NCBI RefSeq assembly: GCF_002221525.1
Contig: NZ_CP011028.1
Location: 755,001-819,000, forward strand
Reading direction: 5' to 3'
Length of the DNA: 64,000 nt
Origin: Pseudoalteromonas espejiana DSM 9414
Lineage (GTDB): Bacteria > Pseudomonadota > Gammaproteobacteria > Enterobacterales > Alteromonadaceae
The notes under the pieces were generated by a model, which searched no databases, had not been told where the DNA came from, and saw nothing but the letters and a program-made list of their open reading frames with translations. This document shows, piece after piece, positions 44,025 to 53,392 of this stretch. The position numbers and the translations under genes are program-made. The stretch's first letter is position 1. Each line of letters starts with the position of its first letter.

Positions 44025-44993
44025 ATGACCAATAAAACCATTTCTCAATTTATACCCAACGCTAGCGAACTTATTTATGGCTGTATGGGCCTAGGTGGTG
44101 GTTGGAATAACAACCCAATAACCAAAGCCGATATAAACCAAGCACACACAGTAGTAGAGGCCGCGCTTGAAAATAACATTAACTACTTTGACCATGCCGA
44201 TATTTATACTTTTGGTAAAGCAGAGCAGGTATTTGGTGAAGTTTTAAAAACGCGTACCGACCGCGATAAGTTAATTATTCAATCTAAATGCGGTATTCGC
44301 TTTGAAGATGAGCATGGCCCAAAGCGTTATGACCTTTCAGGACAGTGGATAGAGCACAGTGTAAATAAAAGTTTAGCGCAGCTAAAAACCGACTACTTAG
44401 ATGTGCTTATTTTGCACAGACCCGACCCACTCATGTGCCCACAGGAAATCGCCAGCACTTATAAAAAACTAAAAAGCCAAGGCAAGGTACGTTTTTTAGG
44501 GGTGTCTAATATGCAGCAGCATCAAATAAAAGCCATTCAACACGCTCTGTCAGAGCCACTTATTTTGAATCAAGTAGAAATGAGCTTATTAAAAAATGAC
44601 TGGGTTGAAGAGGGTATATATGCTGGTAACGCGCAAGGCGCAAATATTAACTTTACGCCGGGCTTAGTCGAATTTTGCCAGCACGAAAAAATACAACTGC
44701 AGGCGTGGGGAAGTTTATGCCAAGGGTTGTTTTCGGGCGCTGATATAACCGGCGCTGAAACCCGTATTAAAAACACGCACCAATTAGTACAAAGCTTAGC
44801 TGCGCAGTACAGCACAAGTGCAGAGGCCATTGTACTGGCATGGTTAAATAGACACCCTGCAAATATTCAATCTGTAATAGGGACTACTAACACTGCGCGT
44901 ATTAAAGCGTGTGCACAAGTAAGCAAAATACAATTAACGGCCGCTCATTGGTATGCACTTTACGAAAGTGTAAAAGGTTGCGAGCTGCCATAG
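44025..44993 (+). CDS. aldo/keto reductase, YdhF-like
   Basis: A 322-residue NADPH-dependent TIM-barrel reductase. Family motifs: YFDHADIYTFGKAEQVFGE (catalytic Asp and Tyr), LIIQSKCGIR (catalytic Lys), DYLDVLILHRPDPL (His), RFLGVSNMQQHQ, and VIGTTNTARIKAC at the cofactor site. The close match to YdhF-type sequences suggests a general carbonyl reductase. It is followed after 20 bases by the GH13 lipoprotein gene and divergent from a LysR regulator. Confidence 0.9.
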   Translation: MTNKTISQFIPNASELIYGCMGLGGGWNNNPITKADINQAHTVVEAALENNINYFDHADIYTFGKAEQVFGEVLKTRTDRDKLIIQSKCGIRFEDEHGPKRYDLSGQWIEHSVNKSLAQLKTDYLDVLILHRPDPLMCPQEIASTYKKLKSQGKVRFLGVSNMQQHQIKAIQHALSEPLILNQVEMSLLKNDWVEEGIYAGNAQGANINFTPGLVEFCQHEKIQLQAWGSLCQGLFSGADITGAETRIKNTHQLVQSLAAQYSTSAEAIVLAWLNRHPANIQSVIGTTNTARIKACAQVSKIQLTAAHWYALYESVKGCELP

Positions 44994-45013
44994 TTTAGTA
45001 AAGGAGCACTAAA

Positions 45014-46753
45014 ATGATAAAAAATACACTAACCACATTTTTACTAAGCACAGTAGTGGCATTAACGGCCTGTAAAAGTAATCAGCCACCAGCGGCTAAT
45101 AACGCAAACACTGCAAACGCTGATAGTTATTTACAGCGCGATGTACGCGACGATATATTTTATTTTGTATTACCTGATCGTTTTTATAATGGCGATCCGC
45201 AAAACGATAATGGCAGCAAGGAGCATGCTATTTCGGCTGGTGGACTAAATTTAACAACCACCAGTGGTTTTCATGGTGGAGATATAACAGGCATTGAACA
45301 AAAGCTAGACTACCTAGAAGCGCTAGGGGTTACAGCCATTTGGATGACGCCATTATTACGCAATCAAGCGATTCAATCAGATGGTGTTGCACACCATGGT
45401 TATTGGATTGTCGATTTTAGCGAAATAGACCCGCACTTTGGTGGTAATGCTTCTTTAAAAAAGCTAATTGATGCAGCTCATAAAAAAGGCATTAAAGTAT
45501 TTTTTGACATTATTACTAACCACTCTGCCGATATTATTCGTTACGACGAATGCCACATGCCAAACGGCCAATTTAAAGCAGGTTTAACGCATTGTGAGTA
45601 TAAAGCGCTAAATAACCCTAAGCCGTATAGCCCATTTATTCCTGAGCACTTAAAAGATGTTAAGCACCCACAGTGGCTAAACAATGTCGATTATTATCAT
45701 AATCAAGGCGACAGTACCTTTAGTGGTGAAAGCTCACTTAATGGTGATTTTAACGGCCTAGACGATTTAAAAACAGAGCATCCGCAGGTGGTGAGCGGCA
45801 TGGTCGATATTTATCAAAATTTAATAAAAGAGTTTAAGCCCGACGGCTTCAGAATCGATACCGTACGCCATGTAAATCTCGAGTTTTGGCAAACATTTAC
45901 GCCCGCTATTATCGATTACGCTAAAGCGCAAGGCATTCCAAATTTTCATGTGTTTGGTGAGGTGTACGACCCTAATCCTAAAAACCTAAGTGTATTTACC
46001 ACAGAAGGTAAAATTCCGTCTGTGCTTGATTTTGCATTTCAAAAAATAGCGGCCGATGTGTTTTTTAAAGGAGAGAACCCAAGCGCCATTAGCGAGCTAT
46101 TTGCACAAGACTCACTATACAAAGATGAAGACAGCCAAGCCGATTTACTCATGACCTTTTTAGGTAACCACGACATGGGCAGACCTGGCTTATTTATAAA
46201 CCAAACATTTGATCACGAAAGCGATGAGCTTAAATTAAAGCGCAGCCAGTTAGCGCATGCGTTTATGTTTTTATCTCGCGGAATACCGGTAATTTATTAT
46301 GGCGATGAACAAGGTTTTACAGGTGATGGCCACGATATTGATGCACGCGAAGATATGTTTGCATCAAAGGTTGCAAGCTATAACGACAATAACCTTATAG
46401 GCACCGCGCAAACAACGGCCGATGATAACTTTAATCAGCAGCACCCATTATTTAAAACTATTGCGCAATTAAGTAAGTTACGAAAAAACCACGAAGGGCT
46501 TCGCCGTGGTGAATACAACGACTTATTTTTTGCTAAAAACACTGGCATGTTTGCGTTTTCACGCACAGTAAAAGGCGCAGAGCAGGCGTATATTATTGTG
46601 TTTAATAGCGAAAAAACGCCACAAACAATAGAGATTAATAGCCCGTATAAACACTTATCACCCCTTGTAGCGGCCGAGCAACTTGAGCAACAAAATGGCA
46701 AGTTAACGGTTACTTTAAAAGGGCTTAGTTATAGTGTGTATATTGCTAAATAA
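45014..46753 (+). CDS. GH13 alpha-amylase-family lipoprotein
   Basis: A 579-residue glycoside hydrolase exported as a lipoprotein: signal with lipobox ALTAC, Cys20 lipidated. The GH13 conserved regions are all present: FFDIITNH, DGFRIDTVRHV (nucleophile Asp near 280), HVFGEVYD (acid/base Glu near 314) and FLGNHDMGR. An N-terminal DDIFYFVLPDRFYNGD region and GGDITGIEQKLDYL follow the standard layout. It should degrade alpha-glucans or maltodextrins at the cell surface. AAGGAGC is the ribosome binding site; operon with the aldo/keto reductase. Confidence 0.92.
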   Translation: MIKNTLTTFLLSTVVALTACKSNQPPAANNANTANADSYLQRDVRDDIFYFVLPDRFYNGDPQNDNGSKEHAISAGGLNLTTTSGFHGGDITGIEQKLDYLEALGVTAIWMTPLLRNQAIQSDGVAHHGYWIVDFSEIDPHFGGNASLKKLIDAAHKKGIKVFFDIITNHSADIIRYDECHMPNGQFKAGLTHCEYKALNNPKPYSPFIPEHLKDVKHPQWLNNVDYYHNQGDSTFSGESSLNGDFNGLDDLKTEHPQVVSGMVDIYQNLIKEFKPDGFRIDTVRHVNLEFWQTFTPAIIDYAKAQGIPNFHVFGEVYDPNPKNLSVFTTEGKIPSVLDFAFQKIAADVFFKGENPSAISELFAQDSLYKDEDSQADLLMTFLGNHDMGRPGLFINQTFDHESDELKLKRSQLAHAFMFLSRGIPVIYYGDEQGFTGDGHDIDAREDMFASKVASYNDNNLIGTAQTTADDNFNQQHPLFKTIAQLSKLRKNHEGLRRGEYNDLFFAKNTGMFAFSRTVKGAEQAYIIVFNSEKTPQTIEINSPYKHLSPLVAAEQLEQQNGKLTVTLKGLSYSVYIAK

Positions 46754-46772
46754 TTAACTGTTTAGGTTAAGT

Positions 46773-46800
46773 AAAAGCCAGCTGCTAAGCTGGCTTTTTT
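46773..46800 (+). terminator. terminator of the AKR-GH13 operon
   Basis: AAAAGCCAGCT and AGCTGGCTTTT pair perfectly around GCTA and end in a T-run, 20 bases after the GH13 stop. Confidence 0.9.
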
Positions 46801-46813
46801 ATGGCTTAAAAGG

Positions 46814-48883
46814 TTATTGCTTTAAATCTATGTTGTATAGCGCAAAACCATTTTCATCTGTTTTAAGTGGTGAGGTAGGCGCAACAGCAGGGAGTGTTTG
46901 TGCAATAGTAGCTACTTCATCAAGAGGCGATGTTCTAAATACTACGTTTAGGTCTGCGCTGGTGGTTATTGTACTAAAGCGCCAGTTATTATCGGCCGAA
47001 GGGTCAATACTGCCTGTGCTACTTTTAGCGGCTTCGCTAATAATGTAACTACGCAACACACCGCGGTTTTCATCTGGGCCTTCAAAAGTTTCGCGGCTAG
47101 TACCGTCAATCGCTGGGAAGTTACCGCCACCTGATGCACGATAGTTATTCGTTACAATTAAAAATTCAGCGTTTAAATCTATGGCTTCACCTTGGTATTG
47201 TAAGTTGTTAATTCGTGAGTTATTTGCGCTTACAAGTAGACCGTCGTTGTCATAACGTTTTGGCTGCGTTACGTCTATTTCAAAGGTTACGCCGTCAATA
47301 ATATCAAAGTTAAATGTAGGAAATGAGGTATCAAGTAAATTTTGCTCAGCACTGCTGCTCGGATCTATTTGATTAAACTGACCAGCGGAGCGCTCAAGCC
47401 ATTCTTTCACATCGCTACCCGTTATTTTTACCATGCGCACAGTATTTGGAAATACATATAAGCTCACAGTATCAAGTAAGGTAATGTCGCCCGCTTTTAC
47501 ATTGGTGTAATCTTCAATGCCGTTTCGACCGGCTCTAAATGTTGCTGCCGCCGAAAGTACCGGTAAACCGTCAAGCTCGGTGCCTTGAATAAATGCTTTA
47601 CCCCAAGCTATTTGCGCATCTGACACAATTTGAATTGAGGGGTCGTCTTGTACTAGTGCTAAAAAGCTATAAATTGGGTTTGAAATTTCAGCAAATGGTT
47701 CGCTTACCCAGTCAATTGTTGCTTGGTGTTCAAGCTCTATGGCAGCAGCTACATCGGTATCTACGGCAGCTAAATCAACAAAGTCACCGTTTTCGTCGGT
47801 GCCACTAATGGCGCGTGTTTCTACTTTTGAGCTAGTAACTTCCCAACCGCCTTCGTCGTTTGGTTCAACAATTAAATCAATAACCCCTAAGTTATTGCCA
47901 AAAAAGCCAGGCATAACAGCTGGTACGCCATTAAGTTTACCGTTTACGTTATCAATACCTGCCGACTCATAACCATCGTAAGCCGAATCACCCGGAAACA
48001 AACGGTGGTTATGGCCAAACAGTATGGCGTCTACGTCATCTACTTTAGATAAGTAAAGAGCAGTGTTTTCGGCTAGGTCTTCTTGTGCGCTGGCGGTTAA
48101 ACCAGAGTGCGGAATAGCAATAATAATATCGGCGCCCTGAGCTTTCATTTGCGGAATGAATTTTTCGGCAGTGGCCACTATGTCTTTTGCAATGACCTTA
48201 CCTTGTAAGTGCGCGCTATCCCATTGCATAATTTGCGGTGGGGTAAGACCTAAGTAGCCAATTTTAATTGTTTGTTCGTTGCCGTTTATATCAAGCACGG
48301 CTTTGTCTTGAATGTAATACGGGGTGTAACGGTTTTCATCGTTGCTGTCGTCGTCATCACCATCATCTACGTACACGTTTGCGTTTACATACGGAAAGTC
48401 GGCACCGCTTAATGTTGCATCTAAAAACTCTAAACCAAAGTTAAACTCATGGTTACCTAAGTTTGCTACATCGTAGTCAAGTAGGTTCATGGCTTTATAA
48501 ACCACGTGAGTGGCTCCGTTTAATATATCGTCTTTACGTACAATGGCTTCGTAATCGCCAAGCGGGCTGTTTTGAATTAAATCGCCATTATCAACAAGTA
48601 CACTATTTTGCACTTCACTACGGGCTTCTTTTATAAGGGTTGCGGTATTAACAAAACCTAAAGTTTCTGATGGCGCTTGCGCAAAATAATCGTAGTTAGA
48701 TAAATACATGTGTATGTCGGTTGTTTCCATTACGCGCAAAGTAACAGGCGCTGGGTCTGGAGTTACCACAACGATTGGGTCGTTATCGTCGTCATCATTT
48801 ATGTCACAACCCGTTAATGAAAGAGCAATGGTTAGTGCCAGTGTTGATTTTAAAAAGTATTTTTTAGCGATTCGATTTTTCAT
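46814..48883 (-). CDS. cpdB: 2',3'-cyclic-nucleotide 2'-phosphodiesterase/3'-nucleotidase lipoprotein (CpdB-like)
   Basis: About 689 residues. The N-terminus is a lipoprotein signal (lipobox LSLTGC) followed by an acidic linker of repeated aspartates. The metallophosphoesterase domain shows METTDIHMYL, LVDNGDLIQNSPLGDY, NLGNHEFNFG, AIPHSGL and LFGHNHRLFPG. The C-terminal 5'-nucleotidase domain begins near residue 430 and includes RAGRNGIEDYTN and ITGSDVKEWLERSAGQ. E. coli CpdB is a periplasmic soluble enzyme; here it is a lipoprotein. ACGGA supports ATG 48883; the ATG at 48889 is an alternative, and the open frame to 49015 is not used. Confidence 0.9.
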   Translation of the reverse strand: MKNRIAKKYFLKSTLALTIALSLTGCDINDDDDNDPIVVVTPDPAPVTLRVMETTDIHMYLSNYDYFAQAPSETLGFVNTATLIKEARSEVQNSVLVDNGDLIQNSPLGDYEAIVRKDDILNGATHVVYKAMNLLDYDVANLGNHEFNFGLEFLDATLSGADFPYVNANVYVDDGDDDDSNDENRYTPYYIQDKAVLDINGNEQTIKIGYLGLTPPQIMQWDSAHLQGKVIAKDIVATAEKFIPQMKAQGADIIIAIPHSGLTASAQEDLAENTALYLSKVDDVDAILFGHNHRLFPGDSAYDGYESAGIDNVNGKLNGVPAVMPGFFGNNLGVIDLIVEPNDEGGWEVTSSKVETRAISGTDENGDFVDLAAVDTDVAAAIELEHQATIDWVSEPFAEISNPIYSFLALVQDDPSIQIVSDAQIAWGKAFIQGTELDGLPVLSAAATFRAGRNGIEDYTNVKAGDITLLDTVSLYVFPNTVRMVKITGSDVKEWLERSAGQFNQIDPSSSAEQNLLDTSFPTFNFDIIDGVTFEIDVTQPKRYDNDGLLVSANNSRINNLQYQGEAIDLNAEFLIVTNNYRASGGGNFPAIDGTSRETFEGPDENRGVLRSYIISEAAKSSTGSIDPSADNNWRFSTITTSADLNVVFRTSPLDEVATIAQTLPAVAPTSPLKTDENGFALYNIDLKQ

Positions 48884-49020
48884 GTTCATTCCGTGTAATT
48901 TTAAAAAGGAGTACAGTAAAAAAGGTTTGTTAAAGTATGATGAATTAAAATGTGAATCTGAATTTACATTTTCACATGGTGCCTTTATAGTAATGTCTTC
49001 TACCAAGATGAGCACACACT

Positions 49021-50454
49021 ATGAGTATACCTATGTACGCATTTAAAAAAATTAAAAAATCTTTATTATTAAGTGCTTGCGCTTTAACTAGCTTTACAAG
49101 TTACGCAGTTGATGAGCAATTTGTAAGTTATCAAGCGGGGCGTTATGCAATTAAAAATGTTACGTTAATAGATGGCACCGGCAAATCAGCACAAACTAAT
49201 CAAACGGTTGTAATAAATAAAAATAAAATTGTGAACATAGGCGCCACAGCTGAAGTAGACGTCGCTAAAGGTGTGAGTATTATTGACGGTACTGGAAAAA
49301 CGTTAATTCCAGGTTTGGTGATGATGCACGAGCACATGTTTTATCCAACCGGTAAAGCCCATTACACCGAAATGCTTTACAGCTTTCCGCGTTTATATTT
49401 AGCAGGCGGTGCAACCACAATTCGTACTGCTGGCACAACTGCACCTTATGCAGATTTAAAATTAAGAGATGATATAAACGCAGGTAAAAGTTTAGGCCCA
49501 GATATAGATGTAACGGCGCCGTATTTAAATGGCCCCGGCTTACCTATATTAAAAATAAAGTCGCTACGCGATGCAGACGACGCTAAAACAATGATGGACT
49601 ACTGGGGCTTAGAGGGAGTTACCTCATATAAAGCGTATATGCATATTCATCAAAATGAGCTTGATGTTGTTATTAAAAAAGCGCACGAGCAAAATAACAA
49701 AGTAACGGCTCATTTATGTTCAGTTACATACCGCGAAGCAGCCGCTTTAGGCATTGATAACCTAGAACATGGCTTTTTTGCCGCCACCGACTTTGTTAAA
49801 AGCAAGCAAAAAGATGTATGCCCAAGTAATAAAGACGTACAGCAATCGTTTGTAGATTTAGATATAAACTCGCCAGAAGTAACGAGCCTAATAAATTACT
49901 TAGTGGATAATAATGTTGCACTTACCTCTACACTTACTGTGTTTGAAACCTTTACTAAAGGCCGCCCTAAAGCCTACCCAGAAGCACTTGATGCATTAAT
50001 ACCGCAAGTACGTGATCAGTACGAGTCGCGCTTTGAAAAAATAGCAAAGCAGAGCGAGTCTAGCTGGCCTTTAGTATTTAAAAAAATGATGCAGCTAGAA
50101 AAAATGTTTGTAGCCGCGGGTGGTAAATTAATGGTGGGCACAGACCCAACAGGTTATGGCGGCGTAATTGCTGGCTTTTCAAACCAGCGTGCAATTGAAT
50201 TACTTGTAGAGGCTGGATTTATGCAGCCACAAGCTATAAAAATAGCCACGCTAAATGCAGCGCAGTATTTAAATAAGCAAAATACAATAGGCAGTATTGA
50301 AGTAGGTAAACAAGCTGACTTAGTCATTATAAATAGCGATTTTGCAAAAAATGCGTCGGCTATCCGTAATATGGAAACTGTATTTAAAAATGGTGTAGGC
50401 TATAACTCAACAGCACTTTTCGATAACACTAAATCGGTTGTTGGGCTTCATTAA
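49021..50454 (+). CDS. exported amidohydrolase (imidazolonepropionase-like)
   Basis: A 477-residue secreted metal-dependent amidohydrolase. After a signal peptide (ends SFTSYA) come GTGKTLIPGLVMMHEHMF (metal HxH), a putative carboxylated lysine in TSYKAYMHI, the later metal histidines in VTAHLCSV and LEHGFFA, and the catalytic Asp in MVGTDPTGYG. The barrel ends with QYLNKQNTIGSIEVGKQADL, the usual amidohydrolase C-terminal fold. Relatives include prolidase-like and aryldialkyl hydrolases. It ends 19 bases before the M20 peptidase start, so the two are co-transcribed. Confidence 0.88.
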   Translation: MSIPMYAFKKIKKSLLLSACALTSFTSYAVDEQFVSYQAGRYAIKNVTLIDGTGKSAQTNQTVVINKNKIVNIGATAEVDVAKGVSIIDGTGKTLIPGLVMMHEHMFYPTGKAHYTEMLYSFPRLYLAGGATTIRTAGTTAPYADLKLRDDINAGKSLGPDIDVTAPYLNGPGLPILKIKSLRDADDAKTMMDYWGLEGVTSYKAYMHIHQNELDVVIKKAHEQNNKVTAHLCSVTYREAAALGIDNLEHGFFAATDFVKSKQKDVCPSNKDVQQSFVDLDINSPEVTSLINYLVDNNVALTSTLTVFETFTKGRPKAYPEALDALIPQVRDQYESRFEKIAKQSESSWPLVFKKMMQLEKMFVAAGGKLMVGTDPTGYGGVIAGFSNQRAIELLVEAGFMQPQAIKIATLNAAQYLNKQNTIGSIEVGKQADLVIINSDFAKNASAIRNMETVFKNGVGYNSTALFDNTKSVVGLH

Positions 50455-50473
50455 AATAACAAAGGAAAACAGG

Positions 50474-51763
50474 ATGAAAAAATCACTACTCTCAGTGGCA
50501 TTAGGTTTTGCTGCACTTGGTGCGTTTAACGCGCAGGCAAACCTTGATCAGCACGTTAAAAATGTAGAGCAGCAGGTAATTGAATGGCGACGCGACTTTC
50601 ACCAAAACCCTGAGCTTGGTAATCGCGAAACGCGTACCGCAGGCATTGTGGCTAAACACTTAAAGTCGTTAGGTATGCAAGTACAAACCGATATTGCTTA
50701 CACAGGTGTTGTTGGTATTTTAAAAGGCGCAAAGCCTGGCCCTACGGTAATGTTACGCGCAGATATGGATGCATTACCCGTTACCGAAAAAGCCGATGTG
50801 CCGTTTAAATCAACTAAAACCACTAATTATCGCGGTGTAGATGTAGGCATAATGCACGCCTGCGGACACGACACGCATGTAGCTATGCTAATGGGCACTG
50901 CACAAGTACTGGCAAATATGAAAGATGAACTGCATGGCAACATCATGTTTGTGTTTCAGCCTGCTGAAGAGGGCGCACCCGAAGGTGAAGAGGGCGGTGC
51001 AGAGCTAATGCTTAAAGAAGGTATTTTTACTAAATATAAACCAGACGTAGCCTTTGGTCTACACATCACATCGAGCCTACATACCGGTAAAATTGGCTAT
51101 CGAAGTGGGCCGTTTATGGCCAGTGCAGATCGCTTTGAAATCACTGTAAATGGTCGTCAAGCGCATGGCTCAGCACCTTGGACAGGCGTGGATCCTATTG
51201 CGGCCGCTGCGCAAATTGTAACGGGCGTTAACCATATTGTGAGCCGCCAAGTAAATATAACCAAAGAGCCCGCTATTGTGTCGTTTGGTAAAATTGCCGG
51301 TGGTGTACGTAATAATATTATTCCTGAAGAAGTTGAAATGGTCGGCACTATTCGTAATTTTGATATGGATAATCGCGCGCAAATCTTTGAAAATATTAAA
51401 ACAACCGCTACGCATATTGCTAAATCGTCGGGGGCAACGGCTGATGTGCATATTCACGAAGGTTATCCTGTAACGGTTAATAACCCTGAGCTTACTGCGC
51501 AAATGTTACCTAGTCTTGAAAAAGCAGCGGGTAAGCAAAATGTACTAGAAATGGGTAAAATTACTGGCGCAGAAGACTTTTCGTTTTATGCATTAGAAAT
51601 ACCCAGTGTATTTGTGTTTTTAGGTGGCACGCCTGAAAACCAAGACTTAAAAACGGTAGCAAGTAACCACTCACCGTATTTTTACGCTGATGAGTCATCG
51701 TTTAAAGTCGGCACAAAAACACTTAGCCAATTAGCGGTAGATTACTTAAATAGCCACAAGTAA
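50474..51763 (+). CDS. exported M20-family amidohydrolase (IAA-amino-acid hydrolase-like)
   Basis: A 429-residue M20D peptidase with signal peptide MKKSLLSVALGFAALGAFNAQA. The dizinc motifs are MLRADMDALPVTE, MHACGHDTHVAML and FQPAEEGAPEGEEGGAE, with a late NHSPYF. Such enzymes cleave N-acyl amino acids, aminobenzoyl-glutamate or peptides. AAAGGAAAACAGG sets the ATG at 50474, so the longer frame from 50438 is rejected. With the amidohydrolase it forms a two-enzyme periplasmic degradation unit. Confidence 0.9.
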   Translation: MKKSLLSVALGFAALGAFNAQANLDQHVKNVEQQVIEWRRDFHQNPELGNRETRTAGIVAKHLKSLGMQVQTDIAYTGVVGILKGAKPGPTVMLRADMDALPVTEKADVPFKSTKTTNYRGVDVGIMHACGHDTHVAMLMGTAQVLANMKDELHGNIMFVFQPAEEGAPEGEEGGAELMLKEGIFTKYKPDVAFGLHITSSLHTGKIGYRSGPFMASADRFEITVNGRQAHGSAPWTGVDPIAAAAQIVTGVNHIVSRQVNITKEPAIVSFGKIAGGVRNNIIPEEVEMVGTIRNFDMDNRAQIFENIKTTATHIAKSSGATADVHIHEGYPVTVNNPELTAQMLPSLEKAAGKQNVLEMGKITGAEDFSFYALEIPSVFVFLGGTPENQDLKTVASNHSPYFYADESSFKVGTKTLSQLAVDYLNSHK

Positions 51764-51774
51764 TACCGTAATTA

Positions 51775-51815
51775 CCCAGCGAGTAAAGTAATTGCTGGCT
51801 GGGTATTGTTGTTTA
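51775..51815 (+). terminator. possible hairpin after the M20 gene
   Basis: ACCCAGC and GCTGGGT can pair across about 20 bases with partial inner pairing (GCTGG repeated). There is no clear T-run, so this is a weak candidate. Confidence 0.35.
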
Positions 51816-51865
51816 TATTAACAAGCTGCACTATGTGTGCACTTTAACCTAACACGTTTAAATTT

Positions 51866-52477
51866 ATGTCTGATCAACCCTTTTTGGCACCTAAGCAACA
51901 ACGCAGCCAGCAAACCCAAGAAAAACTATTAAAAGCGCTGCATCACAGTTTAAAAAGTAAGTTTTTTGAGCACATAAGTATAAAAGAGCTGGCCGATTAC
52001 GCCGATGTGTCGGTAGGTACGTTTTACCGTCGCTTTAAAAATAAAGAGTCGTTGCTGCCCATGTTGTATCAAGACTTTGGTATTGATTTAAATAACTGGG
52101 TAACAGAACTTGAGACGCAGGACTATAAAAACCTAAACGATGTGGTTAACACCTTATGCCATAAAACGTTTGTGTTTTTATCATCACAGCAGGGAATATT
52201 TAGAACTCTGCATTTAAATTCGCGTTTGCACAGCGAGTTATTAGGCACCGATAAACACATAAACAGACGAGTTATTTATCAGCGTTTAGCGCAATTAATT
52301 ACCCAAACAGATACTAAAGTGAGCGAGGTAGCTGCAGGTACTGCCGTATTTTTAATTGTCAGCTCATTGCTTGATAAAGTGCTTTATCACGATTTAACAC
52401 CTGCGATTGCTTGCCCTTTAAGTGCAGCGCAATACGCGCAAGAACTACCTAAAATTGTGTTAGCTTATTTAGGTTAA
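51866..52477 (+). CDS. TetR-family transcriptional regulator
   Basis: A 203-residue TetR protein. The N-terminal HTH is ISIKELADYADVSVGTFYRRFKNKESLL, and the all-helical ligand domain follows. It leads a same-strand cluster with the GFA-family and RidA-family genes, 30 bases upstream of the former. It probably autoregulates that cluster, but no operator palindrome was identified in the short upstream region. Confidence 0.9.
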   Translation: MSDQPFLAPKQQRSQQTQEKLLKALHHSLKSKFFEHISIKELADYADVSVGTFYRRFKNKESLLPMLYQDFGIDLNNWVTELETQDYKNLNDVVNTLCHKTFVFLSSQQGIFRTLHLNSRLHSELLGTDKHINRRVIYQRLAQLITQTDTKVSEVAAGTAVFLIVSSLLDKVLYHDLTPAIACPLSAAQYAQELPKIVLAYLG

Positions 52478-52507
52478 ACACCTTTAAACATGCTCAAGGA
52501 GAGTAAA

Positions 52508-52918
52508 ATGAAAATTACTGGAAGCTGCTATTGTGGTGAAATTAAATACCAAGCTCAGTCGCAAAATAATAACGTACTTGTATGTCATTGTAGCGATTGC
52601 CAACGCATGTCGAGTGGGCCATTTAGAGCCGTAATTATGGCTGAGCCTAACTCAGTCGTGTTTACGAAGGGCGAGCCAAAAGAGTATGTTAAAACCGCGC
52701 AAAGCGGTAATAAACGTGCACAAGGTTTCTGTGGTACGTGCGGCACTACACTTTACGCAACTAACGAAGCAAAAGCCGATAGAGTGTACGGCTTGCGTAT
52801 AGGTGCTGTAGATCAGCGCGATGAGTTTACGCCAGCTGCGCAAATTTGGTCGCAATCAACGCTCACGTGGCTCAACGATTTACATCAAGTACCGGCCTTT
52901 GAAACTACGCCTCAATAA
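52508..52918 (+). CDS. GFA-family protein (glutathione-dependent formaldehyde-activating-like)
   Basis: A 136-residue zinc-binding protein of the GFA fold: GSCYCGEIKYQ, then VCHCSDCQRMSSGPF and GFCGTCGTTLYA, which give the two CxC/CxxC zinc sites. The name comes from one founding member; most relatives have unknown substrates. AAGGAGAG fixes the ATG at 52508. Lies between a TetR regulator and an exported RidA, so a detoxification role is plausible. Confidence 0.87.
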   Translation: MKITGSCYCGEIKYQAQSQNNNVLVCHCSDCQRMSSGPFRAVIMAEPNSVVFTKGEPKEYVKTAQSGNKRAQGFCGTCGTTLYATNEAKADRVYGLRIGAVDQRDEFTPAAQIWSQSTLTWLNDLHQVPAFETTPQ

Positions 52919-52933
52919 ACAGGTAGGCTATTA

Positions 52934-53380
52934 ATGAAAACACTGATAAAAACAGCCTTATTAGCAAGTGTACTACTTACGAGTTTTGCGCAGGCAAACC
53001 CCAGTAATGTCGACTTTTTAAATACAGGCAAAGCTAATCCTAATTTACCATTTTCGCAAATAGTAAAAGCCGGTAATACACTTTATATGTCGGGGCAAAT
53101 AGGGATTAACCCTGCAACCGGTAAGTTAGCAGCGGGTGGTTTTGAAGGTGAAGCAAAGCAAACCCTTGAAAACATTAAGCGCACTTTAGAGCAGCACAAC
53201 TACAGCATGAGCAATATTGTAAAGTGCACCGTTATGCTTACCGATATAAACGACTTTAAAGCGTTTAACGCTATTTATACGCAATATTTTAGTGCGCCGT
53301 ATCCTGCACGTAGTGCATTTGCTGTAAAGGCGTTAGCTCTTGATTCTGTAGTAGAAGTTGAGTGTATAGGCTCACTTTAA
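52934..53380 (+). CDS. RidA-family protein with signal peptide
   Basis: A 148-residue protein with an N-terminal export signal (MKTLIKTALLASVLLTSFAQA) fused to a complete RidA (YjgF/YER057c/UK114) domain. Family features are LYMSGQIGINPATGKL, the KCTVMLTDINDFKAFN segment, and YPARSAFAVKALALDSVVEVE, containing the arginine that in RidA binds the carboxylate of imines. RidA normally acts in the cytoplasm, so the signal peptide makes this a likely periplasmic version. It follows the GFA gene by 15 bases. Confidence 0.9.
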   Translation: MKTLIKTALLASVLLTSFAQANPSNVDFLNTGKANPNLPFSQIVKAGNTLYMSGQIGINPATGKLAAGGFEGEAKQTLENIKRTLEQHNYSMSNIVKCTVMLTDINDFKAFNAIYTQYFSAPYPARSAFAVKALALDSVVEVECIGSL

Positions 53381-53392
53381 ATTTTAAAAATA

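Noticed and set aside
48884..49015. N-terminal extension of the CpdB-like frame to 49015
   Set aside because: It would precede a clean lipoprotein signal and run into the divergent promoter region.
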